Positions 35,571 to 44,834 of a DNA stretch of 64,000 bases are shown here, one piece after another. Each line of letters opens with the position of its first letter. The first letter of the stretch is position 1. The notes below the pieces were generated by a model that was not told the origin of the DNA, ran no database searches, and saw nothing but the letters and a program-made list of their open reading frames with translations. The position numbers were made by a program, and so were the translations under genes. Source of the stretch: Yinghuangia elevatio (GTDB taxonomy: Bacteria > Actinomycetota > Actinomycetes > Streptomycetales > Streptomycetaceae); NCBI RefSeq assembly GCF_040649515.1, contig NZ_JBEZFP010000028.1, positions 18,309 through 82,308 on the forward strand. The letters run 5' to 3'.

Positions 35571-38519
35571 ATGTTCGACGAGGTGATCGACGCCGGGACC
35601 TTCCACGCCGCCGCCGAGCGCGTGCGCGCGGAGCCGTACGGCACCACGCGCTGCGCCCAGGCGGACGCCCTGCTCGCGGCGGCCGAGCGGGTCGGTGACA
35701 CGGCGCTGGTCGGGCACGCCCTGGTGGGGACGATCGTCGCGTACAACTACGGCGGCGAATCGCCCAAGAGCGCGGTGTCGATGGGGCGCCTGCTCCGACT
35801 CTTCGACACCGAGCCCGCGTCCTTCGACGAAGGGCTCACGCACTACGTCTTCTGGTATCTGAAGTGGGTCACGTCGTCGCTGCTCAGCGTGCCGGAGGTG
35901 CCACTCGCGACCATCCGCCGCTTCCTCGACGACCTGGAACGGCGCTACCGCACGGCCGGCCACAGCATGCGGCCGGTCCACAAGTGCCGTTTCTACCTGT
36001 ACGACCACACCGGCGACAGAACCGGTGCCGCCCGCGAGTTCGAGGCGTGGCTCGCGGCCGACCGCGACGCGCTGACGGACTGCGACGCGTGCGAGCGTCG
36101 CGAGCAGGGCCGCTGGCTGTCCCAGCAGCACGACGACGAACGGGCGTTGGAGATCTTCGGGCCGACGCTGACGGGTGCGCGGTCCTGCGCCGAGGAACCG
36201 CAGATCACGCTGTCCGACTCGCTGATCCCGCTGGTGCGTCTGGGCCGCCTCGACGAGGCGCGGGCCAACCACCTGCGCGGGTACCGCATGGCGCGCGGCC
36301 GGGCCGGCATGCACGACATCGTCGGACGGCACATCGAGTTCTGCGCGCTCACCGGCAACGAGGGCCGGGGCGTCGAGATCGTCGCGGAGCACCGCATGTG
36401 GCTGTCCGACGGCTCGGGGTCCGCGATGGACCGCCTGGAATTCCTCGGCGGTGTCGTGGTGCTGCTGCGGCGGCTCGTGACGCTGGGCCGCGGGGACCTG
36501 CCGGTCGCGCCGCTGCCCGGGACGGACGGCACGGCGGCGAGCGTCCTGGCCGTACTGGACCGCGAAGTGGCCGACCTCGCGGCGCGTTTCGACGAGCGCA
36601 ACGGCTCGGACTTCGTCGGTGCGACCCTGCGCGAACGCCTGGACCGCGAGCCGCTGGCCGACTCGCTGCCGCTGGGCGTACGCTCCGCGCTGACCGCGGC
36701 ACCGGCCCCCCGCATCGCGGCGACTCCCCCGCCCGCGGTGCCGCTCGACGAACTCCTCGCGGACGCCCGCGCGCTGGACGCCGTGGGCCACCCCCGGGCG
36801 CACCTGGTCTGGGAGCAGTACGCCCGCGCGGTCGAGGACCGCGGTGTCCAGCCGCCTGATCGGGCCGTGGCCGAACTGGCGCTGTCCCGGGCCCTGGTGC
36901 TCCTGAGCCGCGGGGAGACCGGCGCCGCGACGAGCGGATTCCGCGCCGCGGCCGAGGCATTCGACCGGGCCGACCTGCCGGGCAAGGCCGCGGTCGCGCG
37001 GTCCCGGGCAATCGTCGCGGCCCTGCACCCGGATGCGCCGCGGATCCCCGGACCGGCCACCGCGCCCGACCTCGACGCGGTCACCGACGACGTCACCGGG
37101 CTGGTCGAGGCCGGCCGTGCCACCGACGAGGACCTGGCGACCGTCCTGACGGTCCGCGCCGCCGCCGCCCGCATGCGCATGCTCACCTCGGGCGCACCGG
37201 AAGACCCGGACGCCGGACCGGAGTCCGGCGATGACGCGCACGCGGCCCGCAGGACCGCCGAGGCCGAGGTCGACCGGCTGGCCGAGGCCGCCGAACGCCT
37301 CGCGCTGCCCGCCCGGCAGGCCGACGCCGCCGAGGCCCGCGCGCACTTCGCGCTCCTGGACGGCGACCACGTAGCCGCCATACGGCACTTGCGTTCCGTG
37401 GTCGACCTCTGCCACGCCGCGGGCCGTCCGTGGCAGGCCGTGCAGCCGGGCCGGGTCCTCGGCAGCCTCCTTCTCCACCAAGGGGATTGGGCGGGTGCGG
37501 AGCTGGCGTACCTGGCGGTGCACGACGCCGCGCGCGACAGCATGGACAGCCCCGAGGACTACGCCGAGGTCCTGGTCGGACTGGCGAACTCGACCGCCCC
37601 CACCCGCCCGGACAGCGCCCGCGACTACGCGGTGCGCGCCGCCCACGAGTTCGACCGCCTGGGCGACCGCGCGGGTGCCGCGTACGCCCGCCGCGGCCTG
37701 GCCGAACTCCTCCACAACGCCGGCCGGGCCGCCGACGCGGTCGCCGTGCTGGAGGAAAGCCTGCCCGACATCGCGGAGTTCCTCGGCCAGGAGGCCGCCT
37801 GGCTCGCGCGGCGCCGACTGGCCGCGGGCCTGACCGCCCTGGGCGACGGGTTCGAGGCGGCGGACGTCCTGGCCGCGCTCGCCCGCGACACCGCGCGCGC
37901 CGGGGCCCCCGAAACGCACGCGGAGATCGCCGCGGAGGCCGCCCTCGCCCTGGCCCGAACGGGCCGCGGCGACGCGGCCGACCGGGCCTTCGCGGCCGCG
38001 GTCGAGGCCATGCGGCCCTTGGACCGCCCGGGCACGGTCATCCGCCTGCTGCGCGCGGCCGGCTGGAACCTCGTCGAGAACCGCGTCCCGGCCCCCGGCG
38101 CCGGAACAGACGTCGGAACGGACACCGGAACCGCCGCCGTGCACCGGGGACTCGCGTACTTCGCCGAGGCGGCGGCCCTCCTCGACGCCGCGACCGCCGA
38201 CGGCCCCGACCTCGACCGCGCACTGGAACGCGCGGACACCGAGGCCGAATGGACCGAGGCGCTGTGGACCGCCGGCCGCAACGACGCCGCACTCGCGCTC
38301 GCCGACCGGGCGGTGGCCCGACTGGAGATCACGCTTCCGCGCTTCCAGGACCGCTACACCGCGATCGTCACCATCGCGGCCCGCATCGAGCACGCCGATC
38401 TCGACATGCCGGCGCTCGCCATCGCCCGCATCGACGCGGCCCTGGCCATCTGCCGCATGACCAAAGCCGACACCGCCACCGCCAAACTGACCCGCCTACG
38501 CGACCATTTCACGTCCTGA
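35571..38519 (+). CDS. Large tetratricopeptide-like repeat protein
   Basis: ATG 35571 (MFDEVIDAGTFHAAA) follows GGGGAG at 7 bp; GTG 35553, overlapping the HSP90 stop, is an alternative. About 982 residues. The protein is a run of Ala/Leu-rich helix pairs with TPR-like spacing (ALVLLSRGETGAATSGFRAA, GAAYARRGLAELLHNAGRAA, EAALALARTGRGDAADRAF), no membrane segment and no catalytic motif. A Cys-containing DCDACERREQG lies near residue 165. Eukaryotic HSP90 uses TPR co-chaperones, so a partner role for the neighbouring HSP90-like ATPase is a reasonable inference. Confidence 0.8.
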   Translation: MFDEVIDAGTFHAAAERVRAEPYGTTRCAQADALLAAAERVGDTALVGHALVGTIVAYNYGGESPKSAVSMGRLLRLFDTEPASFDEGLTHYVFWYLKWVTSSLLSVPEVPLATIRRFLDDLERRYRTAGHSMRPVHKCRFYLYDHTGDRTGAAREFEAWLAADRDALTDCDACERREQGRWLSQQHDDERALEIFGPTLTGARSCAEEPQITLSDSLIPLVRLGRLDEARANHLRGYRMARGRAGMHDIVGRHIEFCALTGNEGRGVEIVAEHRMWLSDGSGSAMDRLEFLGGVVVLLRRLVTLGRGDLPVAPLPGTDGTAASVLAVLDREVADLAARFDERNGSDFVGATLRERLDREPLADSLPLGVRSALTAAPAPRIAATPPPAVPLDELLADARALDAVGHPRAHLVWEQYARAVEDRGVQPPDRAVAELALSRALVLLSRGETGAATSGFRAAAEAFDRADLPGKAAVARSRAIVAALHPDAPRIPGPATAPDLDAVTDDVTGLVEAGRATDEDLATVLTVRAAAARMRMLTSGAPEDPDAGPESGDDAHAARRTAEAEVDRLAEAAERLALPARQADAAEARAHFALLDGDHVAAIRHLRSVVDLCHAAGRPWQAVQPGRVLGSLLLHQGDWAGAELAYLAVHDAARDSMDSPEDYAEVLVGLANSTAPTRPDSARDYAVRAAHEFDRLGDRAGAAYARRGLAELLHNAGRAADAVAVLEESLPDIAEFLGQEAAWLARRRLAAGLTALGDGFEAADVLAALARDTARAGAPETHAEIAAEAALALARTGRGDAADRAFAAAVEAMRPLDRPGTVIRLLRAAGWNLVENRVPAPGAGTDVGTDTGTAAVHRGLAYFAEAAALLDAATADGPDLDRALERADTEAEWTEALWTAGRNDAALALADRAVARLEITLPRFQDRYTAIVTIAARIEHADLDMPALAIARIDAALAICRMTKADTATAKLTRLRDHFTS

Positions 38520-38620
38520 CCGGAGCCGGGAGACGCACGAGGGGAAGGCGTCCGTGGAAGCCTCGCCGCAGAGCAACGCGTGCCGGCGAGCGCGGCCAAG
38601 CGGCTTACGCCTTGCCCGCT

Positions 38621-39781
38621 CTACTTCGGGAGGTTGCGTGCCATGACGATGCGCTGGACCTGGTTGGTGCCTTCGTAGATCTGGGTGATCTTGGCGTCGC
38701 GCATCATGCGTTCGACGGGGTAGTCGCGGGTGTAGCCGTAGCCGCCGAGGAGTTGGATGGCGTCGATGGTGATCTCCATCGCGGCGTCGGAGGCGTAGCA
38801 CTTGGCGGCGGCGCCGTGGAAGGTGAGGTCGGGGTCGTTGCGCTGCGACTTAGCGGCGGCCTGGTAGGTCAGCGCGCGGGCCGCTTCCAGCTTCATGGCC
38901 ATGTCGGCGAGCATGAACTGCACGCCCTGGAAGTCGGCGACGGGCTTGCCGAACTGCTTGCGCTCGGTGACGTAGCCCTTGGCGTAGTCGAGGGCGCCCT
39001 GCGCGATGCCGAGGGCCTGGGCGGCGATGGTGACGCGGGTGTGGTCCAGGGTGGCCATCGCGGTGGAGAAGCCGGTGCCCTCGTCGCCGATCATGCGGGA
39101 CGCGGGGATGCGCACGTTGTCGAGGTAGACCTCGCGGGTCGGGGAGCCCTTGATGCCGAGCTTCTTCTCGGGCGCGCCGAAGGAGACGCCCTCGTCGGAC
39201 TTCTCCACGACGAACGCGGAGATGCCGCGTGAGCGCTTCTCGGGGTCGGTGACGGCCATGACCGTGTAGTACTCGGAGACGCCGGCGTTGGTGATCCACC
39301 GCTTGACGCCGTTGAGCACGTAGAAGTCGCCGTCGCGGACCGCGCGCGTCTTCATGCCGGCGGCGTCCGAGCCGGCCTCGGGCTCGGAGAGGCAGTACGA
39401 GAACATCGCCTCGCCGCGCGCGACCGGCGCGAGGTACTGCTTCTTCAGCTCCTCGGACGCGGACAGGATCAGCGGCATCGTGCCCAGCTTGTTGACCGCG
39501 GGGATGAGCGAGGAGGACGCGCACACGCGTGCCACCTCCTCGATCACGATCACCGTGGCGAGGGCGTCGGCGCCGGAGCCGCCGTACTCCTCGGGGATGT
39601 GCACGGCGTGCAGGTCGTTCGCGGTCAGCGCGTCCAACGCCTCCTGCGGGAAGCGCCCCTGCTCGTCGACGTCGGCCGCGTACGGCGCGATTTTCGCCTC
39701 GGCCAGCGCCCGCACCGAGTCGCGGAGCATGTCGTGCTCCTCGCCGATGCGGAACAGATCGAAGTCGCCTCGTCCTGCCAC
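38621..39781 (-). CDS. Acyl-CoA dehydrogenase
   Basis: GTG 39781; 386 residues, standard. FAD and substrate motifs: YCLSEPEAGSDAAGMKT, WITNAG, the YVTERKQFGKPVADFQ helix and QLLGGYGYTRDYPVERMMRDAKI. The catalytic base Glu is in QIYEGTNQVQR. It oxidises an acyl-CoA to the enoyl-CoA, passing electrons to ETF. The sequence resembles short-chain/butyryl-type enzymes, though chain length cannot be read with certainty. Divergent from UDP-glucose dehydrogenase. Confidence 0.93.
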   Translation of the reverse strand: MAGRGDFDLFRIGEEHDMLRDSVRALAEAKIAPYAADVDEQGRFPQEALDALTANDLHAVHIPEEYGGSGADALATVIVIEEVARVCASSSLIPAVNKLGTMPLILSASEELKKQYLAPVARGEAMFSYCLSEPEAGSDAAGMKTRAVRDGDFYVLNGVKRWITNAGVSEYYTVMAVTDPEKRSRGISAFVVEKSDEGVSFGAPEKKLGIKGSPTREVYLDNVRIPASRMIGDEGTGFSTAMATLDHTRVTIAAQALGIAQGALDYAKGYVTERKQFGKPVADFQGVQFMLADMAMKLEAARALTYQAAAKSQRNDPDLTFHGAAAKCYASDAAMEITIDAIQLLGGYGYTRDYPVERMMRDAKITQIYEGTNQVQRIVMARNLPK

Positions 39782-39816
39782 GTGCGGGCCTGCCTCTCTT
39801 GATGCCGAGACTTTTG

Positions 39817-39830
39817 TTACTCGTCAGTAG
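39817..39830. promoter_or_regulatory. Near-palindrome TTACTCGTCAGTAG before the acyl-CoA dehydrogenase
   Basis: Arms TTACT/AGTAG around a 4-bp centre, 36 bp upstream of the acyl-CoA dehydrogenase start, in the 180-bp divergent gap. Its shape suits a TetR-family operator, as often found for actinobacterial acyl-CoA genes. A second ATCGT-N5-ACGAT repeat is nearby (39833-39847). Confidence 0.35.
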
Positions 39831-39961
39831 CCATCGTTGGTGACGATTCTACGACGATCACACGGCGCGCGGGCATACGCCGACTACCGGTGCGGCGTTC
39901 GGCGGACGACTACGATCCGGGGGTAGGCACGACGGCGAATTCGACAACGTATGGAGGCGGT

Positions 39962-41287
39962 GTGGCATCCGCGCCCCGCATCACCGTGATCGGCACCGGC
40001 TACCTGGGCGCGACACATGCCGCGTGCATGGCCGAGCTGGGCTACGAGGTGATCGGTGTCGACGTCGACCCCGACAAGGTCTCCGACCTCCAGGCGGGCC
40101 GCGTCCCCTTCTACGAGCCCGGTCTCGAAGAGCTGATCGCCCCGCACATCGCCTCGGGCCGCCTGCGCTTCACGACGTCCGCGGAAGAGGCCGCGGCGTT
40201 CGGCGACGTGCACTTCATCTGCGTCGGAACCCCGCAGCGCAAGGGCGAGTTCGCGGCCGACACGAGCTACCTCGACCAGGCCGTCGACGCCCTCGCCCCA
40301 CACCTGGTCCGCCCCTGCCTGGTGGTCGGCAAGTCGACCGTCCCGGTGGGCACCGCGGCCCGGCTCGCCGAGCGGCTGAGCGCGCGGGCCCCGGTCGGCG
40401 AGGCCGCCGAACTCGCCTGGAACCCCGAGTTCCTGCGCGAGGGGCACGCCATCAACGACACGCTCCGGCCCGACCGCCTGGTGGTCGGGGTACGCTCCGC
40501 GGCCGCCGAGGCCCGCCTGCGCGAGGTGTACGCACCGCTGCTCGACGCCGGTGTGCCGTTCCTGACAACGGACTTCGCGACCAGCGAGCTGGTCAAGGTC
40601 TCCGCCAACGCCTTCCTGTCCACCAAAATCTCGTTCATCAACGCCATGGCCGAGGTGTGCGAGGCGGCCGGGGCGGACGTCACCCAGCTGTCCGAGGCGC
40701 TGTCCTACGACCCGCGCATCGGCGGCCTGTTCCTCAACGCCGGGCTCGGCTTCGGCGGCGGCTGCCTGCCCAAGGACATCCGCGCGTTCATGGCCCGGGC
40801 CGGCGAACTGGGCGTCGACCAGGCGCTGACGTTCCTGCGCGAGGTCGACGCGATCAACATGCGCCGCCGCTTCAAGATGGTCGACCTGGCCCGCGAGGCG
40901 TGCGGCGGCGGCTTCCTGGGCCGCCGGGTCGCGGTGTTCGGCGCCGCGTTCAAGCCGGAGTCCGACGACATCCGCGACTCGCCCGCCCTCAACGTCGCCG
41001 CCCAGGTGCAGCTGCAGGGCGGCGAGGTGACCGTCTACGACCCCAAGGCGACGGACAACGCCCGGAAGATGTACCCGGGGCTCGCGTACGCCGACACCGC
41101 ATTCGACGCGGCCCGCGGCGCGCACGTCGTCCTGCATCTGACCGAGTGGCGGGAGTTCCGCGCCATCGACCCCGAGGAACTGGGCGAGATCGTGGCCGCG
41201 CGCCACATCATCGACGGCCGCAACGCCCTCGACGCACCGCGCTGGCGGGCCGCGGGATGGACCTTCCGAGCACTCGGACGGCCCTGA
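39962..41287 (+). CDS. UDP-glucose 6-dehydrogenase
   Basis: GTG 39962 lies 5 bp behind GGAGG (VASAPRITVIGTGYLG); 441 residues. Rossmann motif GTGYLGATHA, VGTPQRKGEF, STVPVGT, WNPEFLREGHAI, and the catalytic-Cys motif GFGGGCLPKDIRA. The FLREG/GGGCLPKD type is that of UDP-glucose enzymes, which make UDP-glucuronate with 2 NAD+. It is clearly separate from the N-acetylhexosamine-type dehydrogenase at 9053. UDP-glucuronate could feed the wall polymer locus or other glycans. Confidence 0.92.
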   Translation: MASAPRITVIGTGYLGATHAACMAELGYEVIGVDVDPDKVSDLQAGRVPFYEPGLEELIAPHIASGRLRFTTSAEEAAAFGDVHFICVGTPQRKGEFAADTSYLDQAVDALAPHLVRPCLVVGKSTVPVGTAARLAERLSARAPVGEAAELAWNPEFLREGHAINDTLRPDRLVVGVRSAAAEARLREVYAPLLDAGVPFLTTDFATSELVKVSANAFLSTKISFINAMAEVCEAAGADVTQLSEALSYDPRIGGLFLNAGLGFGGGCLPKDIRAFMARAGELGVDQALTFLREVDAINMRRRFKMVDLAREACGGGFLGRRVAVFGAAFKPESDDIRDSPALNVAAQVQLQGGEVTVYDPKATDNARKMYPGLAYADTAFDAARGAHVVLHLTEWREFRAIDPEELGEIVAARHIIDGRNALDAPRWRAAGWTFRALGRP

Positions 41288-41338
41288 CCGCGCGCCGTCC
41301 TGTGGTGGACCCGCGGTCCGCAGGGCACGATGGGCCGC

Positions 41339-41770
41339 ATGGCATATGTCGCTGACGGGGTCATCACCGACGATCAGGCGATCAGGGACTTCCTGATCAC
41401 CCACCGCACCTGGGCCGTGGTCGGCCTGAGCGGGAACATGGCCCGCCCCGCGTGGGGCGTCTCGGGGTTCCTCAAGGGCCACGACAAGCGGATCGTGCCG
41501 GTCCATCCGAAGGCCGAGGCGGTCCACGGCGAGCAGGGCTACGCGCTGCTCGAGGAGATCCCGTTCCCGGTCGACGTCGTCGACGTGTTCGTCAACGCCG
41601 ACCTCGCCGAGTCCGTGACCGCACAGGCCGCGGCCATCGGCGCGAAGGCCATCTGGTACCAGCTCGACGTGATCAACGACGACGCGATCGCGCTCGCCCT
41701 CGAAGAGGGCCTCCAGGTGATCGTGGACCGCTGTCCCGCCATCGAGTGGCCCCGGCTGATCGGCGCCTGA
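41339..41770 (+). CDS. CoA-binding domain protein (YccU-like)
   Basis: ATG 41339 (MAYVADGVITDD); ATG 41330 three codons earlier is possible. About 143 residues. THRTWAVVGLSGN, KRIVPVHPKAEAVHGEQGY, DVVDVFVNADLAESV and AIWYQLDV are hallmarks of small single-domain CoA-binding (Rossmann) proteins related to the N-terminal domain of succinyl-CoA synthetase alpha. Function of the family is unsettled. A close paralogue follows 146 bp downstream. Confidence 0.88.
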   Translation: MAYVADGVITDDQAIRDFLITHRTWAVVGLSGNMARPAWGVSGFLKGHDKRIVPVHPKAEAVHGEQGYALLEEIPFPVDVVDVFVNADLAESVTAQAAAIGAKAIWYQLDVINDDAIALALEEGLQVIVDRCPAIEWPRLIGA

Positions 41771-41916
41771 CCCGACTGTTTCGGGCCGGTAAAACCGCCG
41801 CGAATCCTGTGGTTCCGCCCTCGACCCGCAAGCCGCCGAGGCGCACGATGGAGTGCGGACGAAGCGGCCGCACGATCCCCAACACGCACCGATCCCCAAC
41901 ACGTGAGGGGCACAGC

Positions 41917-42339
41917 ATGCCGTACGGCGACGACGCGACCATCCGGCGCATCCTCTCCCACCGCACCTGGGCCGTGGTCGGGCTCAGCACCAACTCCCAC
42001 CGCGCGGCCTTCGGGGTGGCCGCCCACCTCCAGCAGTGGGGCAAGCGCATCGTGCCCGTCCATCCCCGGGCGGAGACGGTGCACGGCGAACAGGGCTACG
42101 CGCAGCTCGCCGACATCCCGTTCCCGGTCGACGTGGTCGAGGTCTTCGTCAACTCGAACACCGCGGGCGAAATCGCCGACCAGGCCGTCAAGATCGGCGC
42201 CAAGGCGGTGTGGTTCCAGCTCGACGTCGTGGACCTGGCCGCCTACGAGCGCACCACGGCCGCGGGGCTCGACATGATCATGGACCGCTGTGCGGCGGTC
42301 ACCATGCAGCGCATCGGCCTGGCCGGCGCGGCGGTCTGA
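41917..42339 (+). CDS. CoA-binding domain protein (YccU-like), tandem paralogue
   Basis: ATG 41917 with GAGGGG 7 bp upstream; 140 residues. SHRTWAVVGLSTNSHRAAFG, KRIVPVHPRAETVHGEQGY, DVVEVFVNSNTAGEIADQ and AVWFQLDVVD align throughout with the preceding gene, so they arose by tandem duplication. Both keep the nucleotide-loop and the GAKA(I/V)W segment, so neither is obviously dead. Single-domain, cytoplasmic, role unknown. Confidence 0.88.
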   Translation: MPYGDDATIRRILSHRTWAVVGLSTNSHRAAFGVAAHLQQWGKRIVPVHPRAETVHGEQGYAQLADIPFPVDVVEVFVNSNTAGEIADQAVKIGAKAVWFQLDVVDLAAYERTTAAGLDMIMDRCAAVTMQRIGLAGAAV

Positions 42340-42402
42340 CCGACCGACCGCCGGCCCCACTCAACCGGACCAACCCCACTCACCCGGACTCACCCGGACG
42401 GG

Positions 42403-42915
42403 CTAACGTCCGGCCTCCTCGCGGAGCTTGCGGCCCTTTTCGGTGGCCTGCGCGTTCAGGTCCGCCTGGAACGCGGTCATCCGCGCCAGCAACGCCGGGT
42501 CGTGCGCGGCAAGCATGCGCACGGCCAGCAGCCCCGCGTTGCGTGCGCCCGCGACCGAGACGGTGGCGACCGGCACGCCCGCGGGCATCTGCACGATCGA
42601 CAGCAGCGAGTCCATGCCGTCCAGGTACTTGAGCGGCACCGGCACGCCGATGACCGGCAGCGGAGTCACCGACGCGAGCATGCCAGGCAGGTGGGCGGCG
42701 CCGCCGGCGCCCGCGATGATCGCCTTGAGGCCGCGCCCGGCCGCGCCCTCGCCGTACGCGATCATCTCGCGCGGCATGCGGTGCGCCGAGACGACGTCGG
42801 CCTCGTACGCGATCCCGAACTCGTCCATGACCTCGGCGGCGGCCTTCATCACCGGCCAGTCCGAGTCCGAGCCCATCACGATCCCGACAACCGGGGACGC
42901 GGTCCGTGCCGTCAT
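42403..42915 (-). CDS. purE: N5-carboxyaminoimidazole ribonucleotide mutase
   Basis: ATG 42915 overlaps the purK stop (ATGA); 170 residues. VGIVMGSDSDWPVMKAAAEV and DVVSAHRMP are class I PurE signatures, with GAGGAAHLPGMLAS completing the active site. It converts N5-CAIR to CAIR in purine synthesis. The class I type needs PurK, which is encoded just upstream on the same strand, so the pair is complete. A 63-bp gap with two 10-bp direct repeats (ACTCACCCGG) separates its end from the convergent CoA-binding gene. Confidence 0.96.
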   Translation of the reverse strand: MTARTASPVVGIVMGSDSDWPVMKAAAEVMDEFGIAYEADVVSAHRMPREMIAYGEGAAGRGLKAIIAGAGGAAHLPGMLASVTPLPVIGVPVPLKYLDGMDSLLSIVQMPAGVPVATVSVAGARNAGLLAVRMLAAHDPALLARMTAFQADLNAQATEKGRKLREEAGR

Positions 42916-44057
42916 TCGGTGATGCTCCCTCGCAGGTAGGCCGCGGCGTGGTCGGCACGCGCGCGCACGTCGTCCAGGTCGTCGCCGCAGACGGTGACGT
43001 GGCCGACCTTGCGGCCCGGCTTGACGTCCTTGCCGTACATGTGGACCTTCACGCCCGGGTCGCGGGCCATGACGTGCAGGTACGCGTGGTACATGTCGGG
43101 GTAGTCGCCGCCGAGCACGTTGACCATGACCGTCCACTTGGCCCGGGCCCGGGGGTCGCCGAGCGGCAGGTCCAGGACGGCCCGCAGGTGGTTCTCGAAC
43201 TGCGAGGTCACGGCCCCGTCGATGGTCCAGTGGCCGGAGTTGTGCGGCCGCATCGCCAGCTCGTTGACCAGGATCCGGCCGTCGCGCGTCTCGAACAGCT
43301 CGACCGCGAGGTGGCCGGTCACCCCCAGCTCCCCCGCGATGGTCAGCGCGATGCGCTGCGCCTCGACGGCGCGGTCCTCGGACAGCTCCGGGGCGGGTGC
43401 GATGACCTCGTGGCAGATGCCGTCCACCTGGATGGACTCGACGACCGGGTACGCCACGGCCTGGCCGTGCGGCGAGCGTACGACGCAGGCGGCCAGCTCA
43501 CGGGCGAAGTCGACCTTCTCCTCGGCGAGTACCGGGACACCGGCCCGGAAGGGCGCCTCGGCCCCGGCCGCGTCGCGGACCACCCACACGCCCTTGCCGT
43601 CGTAGCCGCCGCGCGTGGTCTTGAGGACGACGGGCCAGCCGCCGACCTCCTCCGCGAACGCGGCGACGTCCGCCGGGTCGGCCACGATGCGGTTGCGCGG
43701 GCACGGCACGCCGATCGCGGCCAGCCGCTCGCGCATCACGCCCTTGTCCTGCGCGTGGACCAGCGCGTCGGGCCCGGGACGCACGACAACGTCCTCGGCC
43801 TCCAGCGCACGCAGGAACGCGGTCGGCACCTGCTCGTGGTCGAACGTCACGACGTCGCACGAACGGGCGAAGTCGCGCAGGTCGTCGAGGTTCGCCTCGT
43901 CCCCGAGGAAGGCGTCGCCGACCACCTGGGCCGCGGACTCGTCGGGGGCGGACGCGAGGACGCGGAAGCGTACGCCGAGGGGGATTGCGGCCTGATGGGT
44001 CATGCGGGCGAGCTGGCCGCCGCCGACCATGCCGACGATCGGGTATGTCACGGGCAC
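42912..44057 (-). CDS. purK: N5-carboxyaminoimidazole ribonucleotide synthase
   Basis: Start set at GTG 44057 (VPVTYPIVGMVGGGQLARM); GTG 44051 is nearly equal. 381 residues, the normal PurK length; a longer open frame to 44192 has no family similarity. ATP-grasp features: MVGGGQLARM, VVTFDHEQVP, VVLKTTRGGYDGKGVWVV, EEKVDFARELA, ELAMRPHNSGHWTID. It makes N5-CAIR from AIR, bicarbonate and ATP for PurE, to which it is translationally coupled. Divergent from the GtrA genes. Confidence 0.95.
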   Translation of the reverse strand: MPVTYPIVGMVGGGQLARMTHQAAIPLGVRFRVLASAPDESAAQVVGDAFLGDEANLDDLRDFARSCDVVTFDHEQVPTAFLRALEAEDVVVRPGPDALVHAQDKGVMRERLAAIGVPCPRNRIVADPADVAAFAEEVGGWPVVLKTTRGGYDGKGVWVVRDAAGAEAPFRAGVPVLAEEKVDFARELAACVVRSPHGQAVAYPVVESIQVDGICHEVIAPAPELSEDRAVEAQRIALTIAGELGVTGHLAVELFETRDGRILVNELAMRPHNSGHWTIDGAVTSQFENHLRAVLDLPLGDPRARAKWTVMVNVLGGDYPDMYHAYLHVMARDPGVKVHMYGKDVKPGRKVGHVTVCGDDLDDVRARADHAAAYLRGSITE

Positions 44058-44333
44058 CAAGGGTATCCGGCCGTCGGCGGCGGGTCGGCCGGGCGTCCCG
44101 GCCCGGCTGTCGGGACGCCGCGGAGGGCCGTCCGGGCGCAACGGGTGGTGCCGGTGGGGCATGGGGGCGTATCGGGGCGGAACGGTCGCCAAGGCAAGTC
44201 ATGCCGAGGAACGTGTAAAGACTGTGCAACAGGTCGGTCCCCCGCTCAGGAAGGCAGCCCGGGTCAGCGGCTACCCTCGTGAGGTGAGTCGTCCGTATAC
44301 CCACGTGTGCCCGAGGCGCAGTCAGGAGAGCCG

Positions 44334-44834
44334 GTGAGCGCCGCCCCCGCGGAGTCGGAAGCCGAGCCGGGGCGTATCGCCCGCGTCCGCGCCGAGGTCA
44401 CGCAGTTCCTCATCGCGGGCGGCCTGGCCTACGCCGTGGACGTCGCGGTGTTCAACCTGTGCCTGTACCTGGGCCTCGACTCGGTCGTCTCCAAGGTGAT
44501 CTCGTCGGTGCCGGCGACGATCGTCGCGTACGTGGGCAACCGCTACTGGACGTACCGCCACCGCGAGCGCACCGGCGTCACCCGCGAATACACGATGTTC
44601 TTCGTGTTCAGCGCCATTGCGGCGGGGATCCAGGCAAGTTGCGTCTTTGTCTCGAACAACCTGCTCGGCTACACCAGCACGCTGGCGGACAACATCTCGG
44701 GCAACATCGTAGGTATGGCCCTGGGAACTCTCTTCCGGTTCTGGGCGTTCCGTACCTTCGTGTTCAAGCACAAGCGGTCGGAGGCCTCGGCCACGACGGA
44801 GCCCGCGATGTCCAACGCCGGCGGTACCTCATGA
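44334..44834 (+). CDS. GtrA family membrane protein
   Basis: GTG 44334 sits just behind AGGAGAG; 166 residues. Four membrane segments: FLIAGGLAYAVDVAVFNLCLYL, VISSVPATIVAYVG, MFFVFSAIAAGIQASCVFV and a GNIVGMALGTLFRFWAFRT segment. The GNRYWTYRHRER loop and RFWAFRTFVFKHK ending are family signatures. GtrA proteins are thought to flip undecaprenyl-phosphate-linked sugars for surface glycan modification. A weak -10 TACCCT lies at 44272. Overlaps the next gene by 4 bp. Confidence 0.9.
   Translation: MSAAPAESEAEPGRIARVRAEVTQFLIAGGLAYAVDVAVFNLCLYLGLDSVVSKVISSVPATIVAYVGNRYWTYRHRERTGVTREYTMFFVFSAIAAGIQASCVFVSNNLLGYTSTLADNISGNIVGMALGTLFRFWAFRTFVFKHKRSEASATTEPAMSNAGGTS

Noticed and set aside
34416..38393. 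Long minus frame opposite the TPR gene
   Set aside because: Composition is that of antisense of Ala/Leu/Asp-rich coding sequence and no motif was found.
33594..38519. One 1641-codon plus frame covering HSP90-like and TPR genes
   Set aside because: The first part reads as Arg/Pro-rich nonsense across the HSP90-like gene; the true protein starts at 35571 behind a good ribosome site.
42340..42402. Terminator between the CoA-binding and purE genes
   Set aside because: The gap contains 10-bp direct repeats but no stem of useful length.
42916..43137. Upstream extension of PurE
   Set aside because: Open frame exists but overlaps purK widely; the ATGA overlap and the family start at 42915 are decisive.
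44058..44192. Upstream extension of PurK
   Set aside because: Arg/Pro-rich and unlike any PurK; family similarity begins at TYPIVGMVGGGQ.
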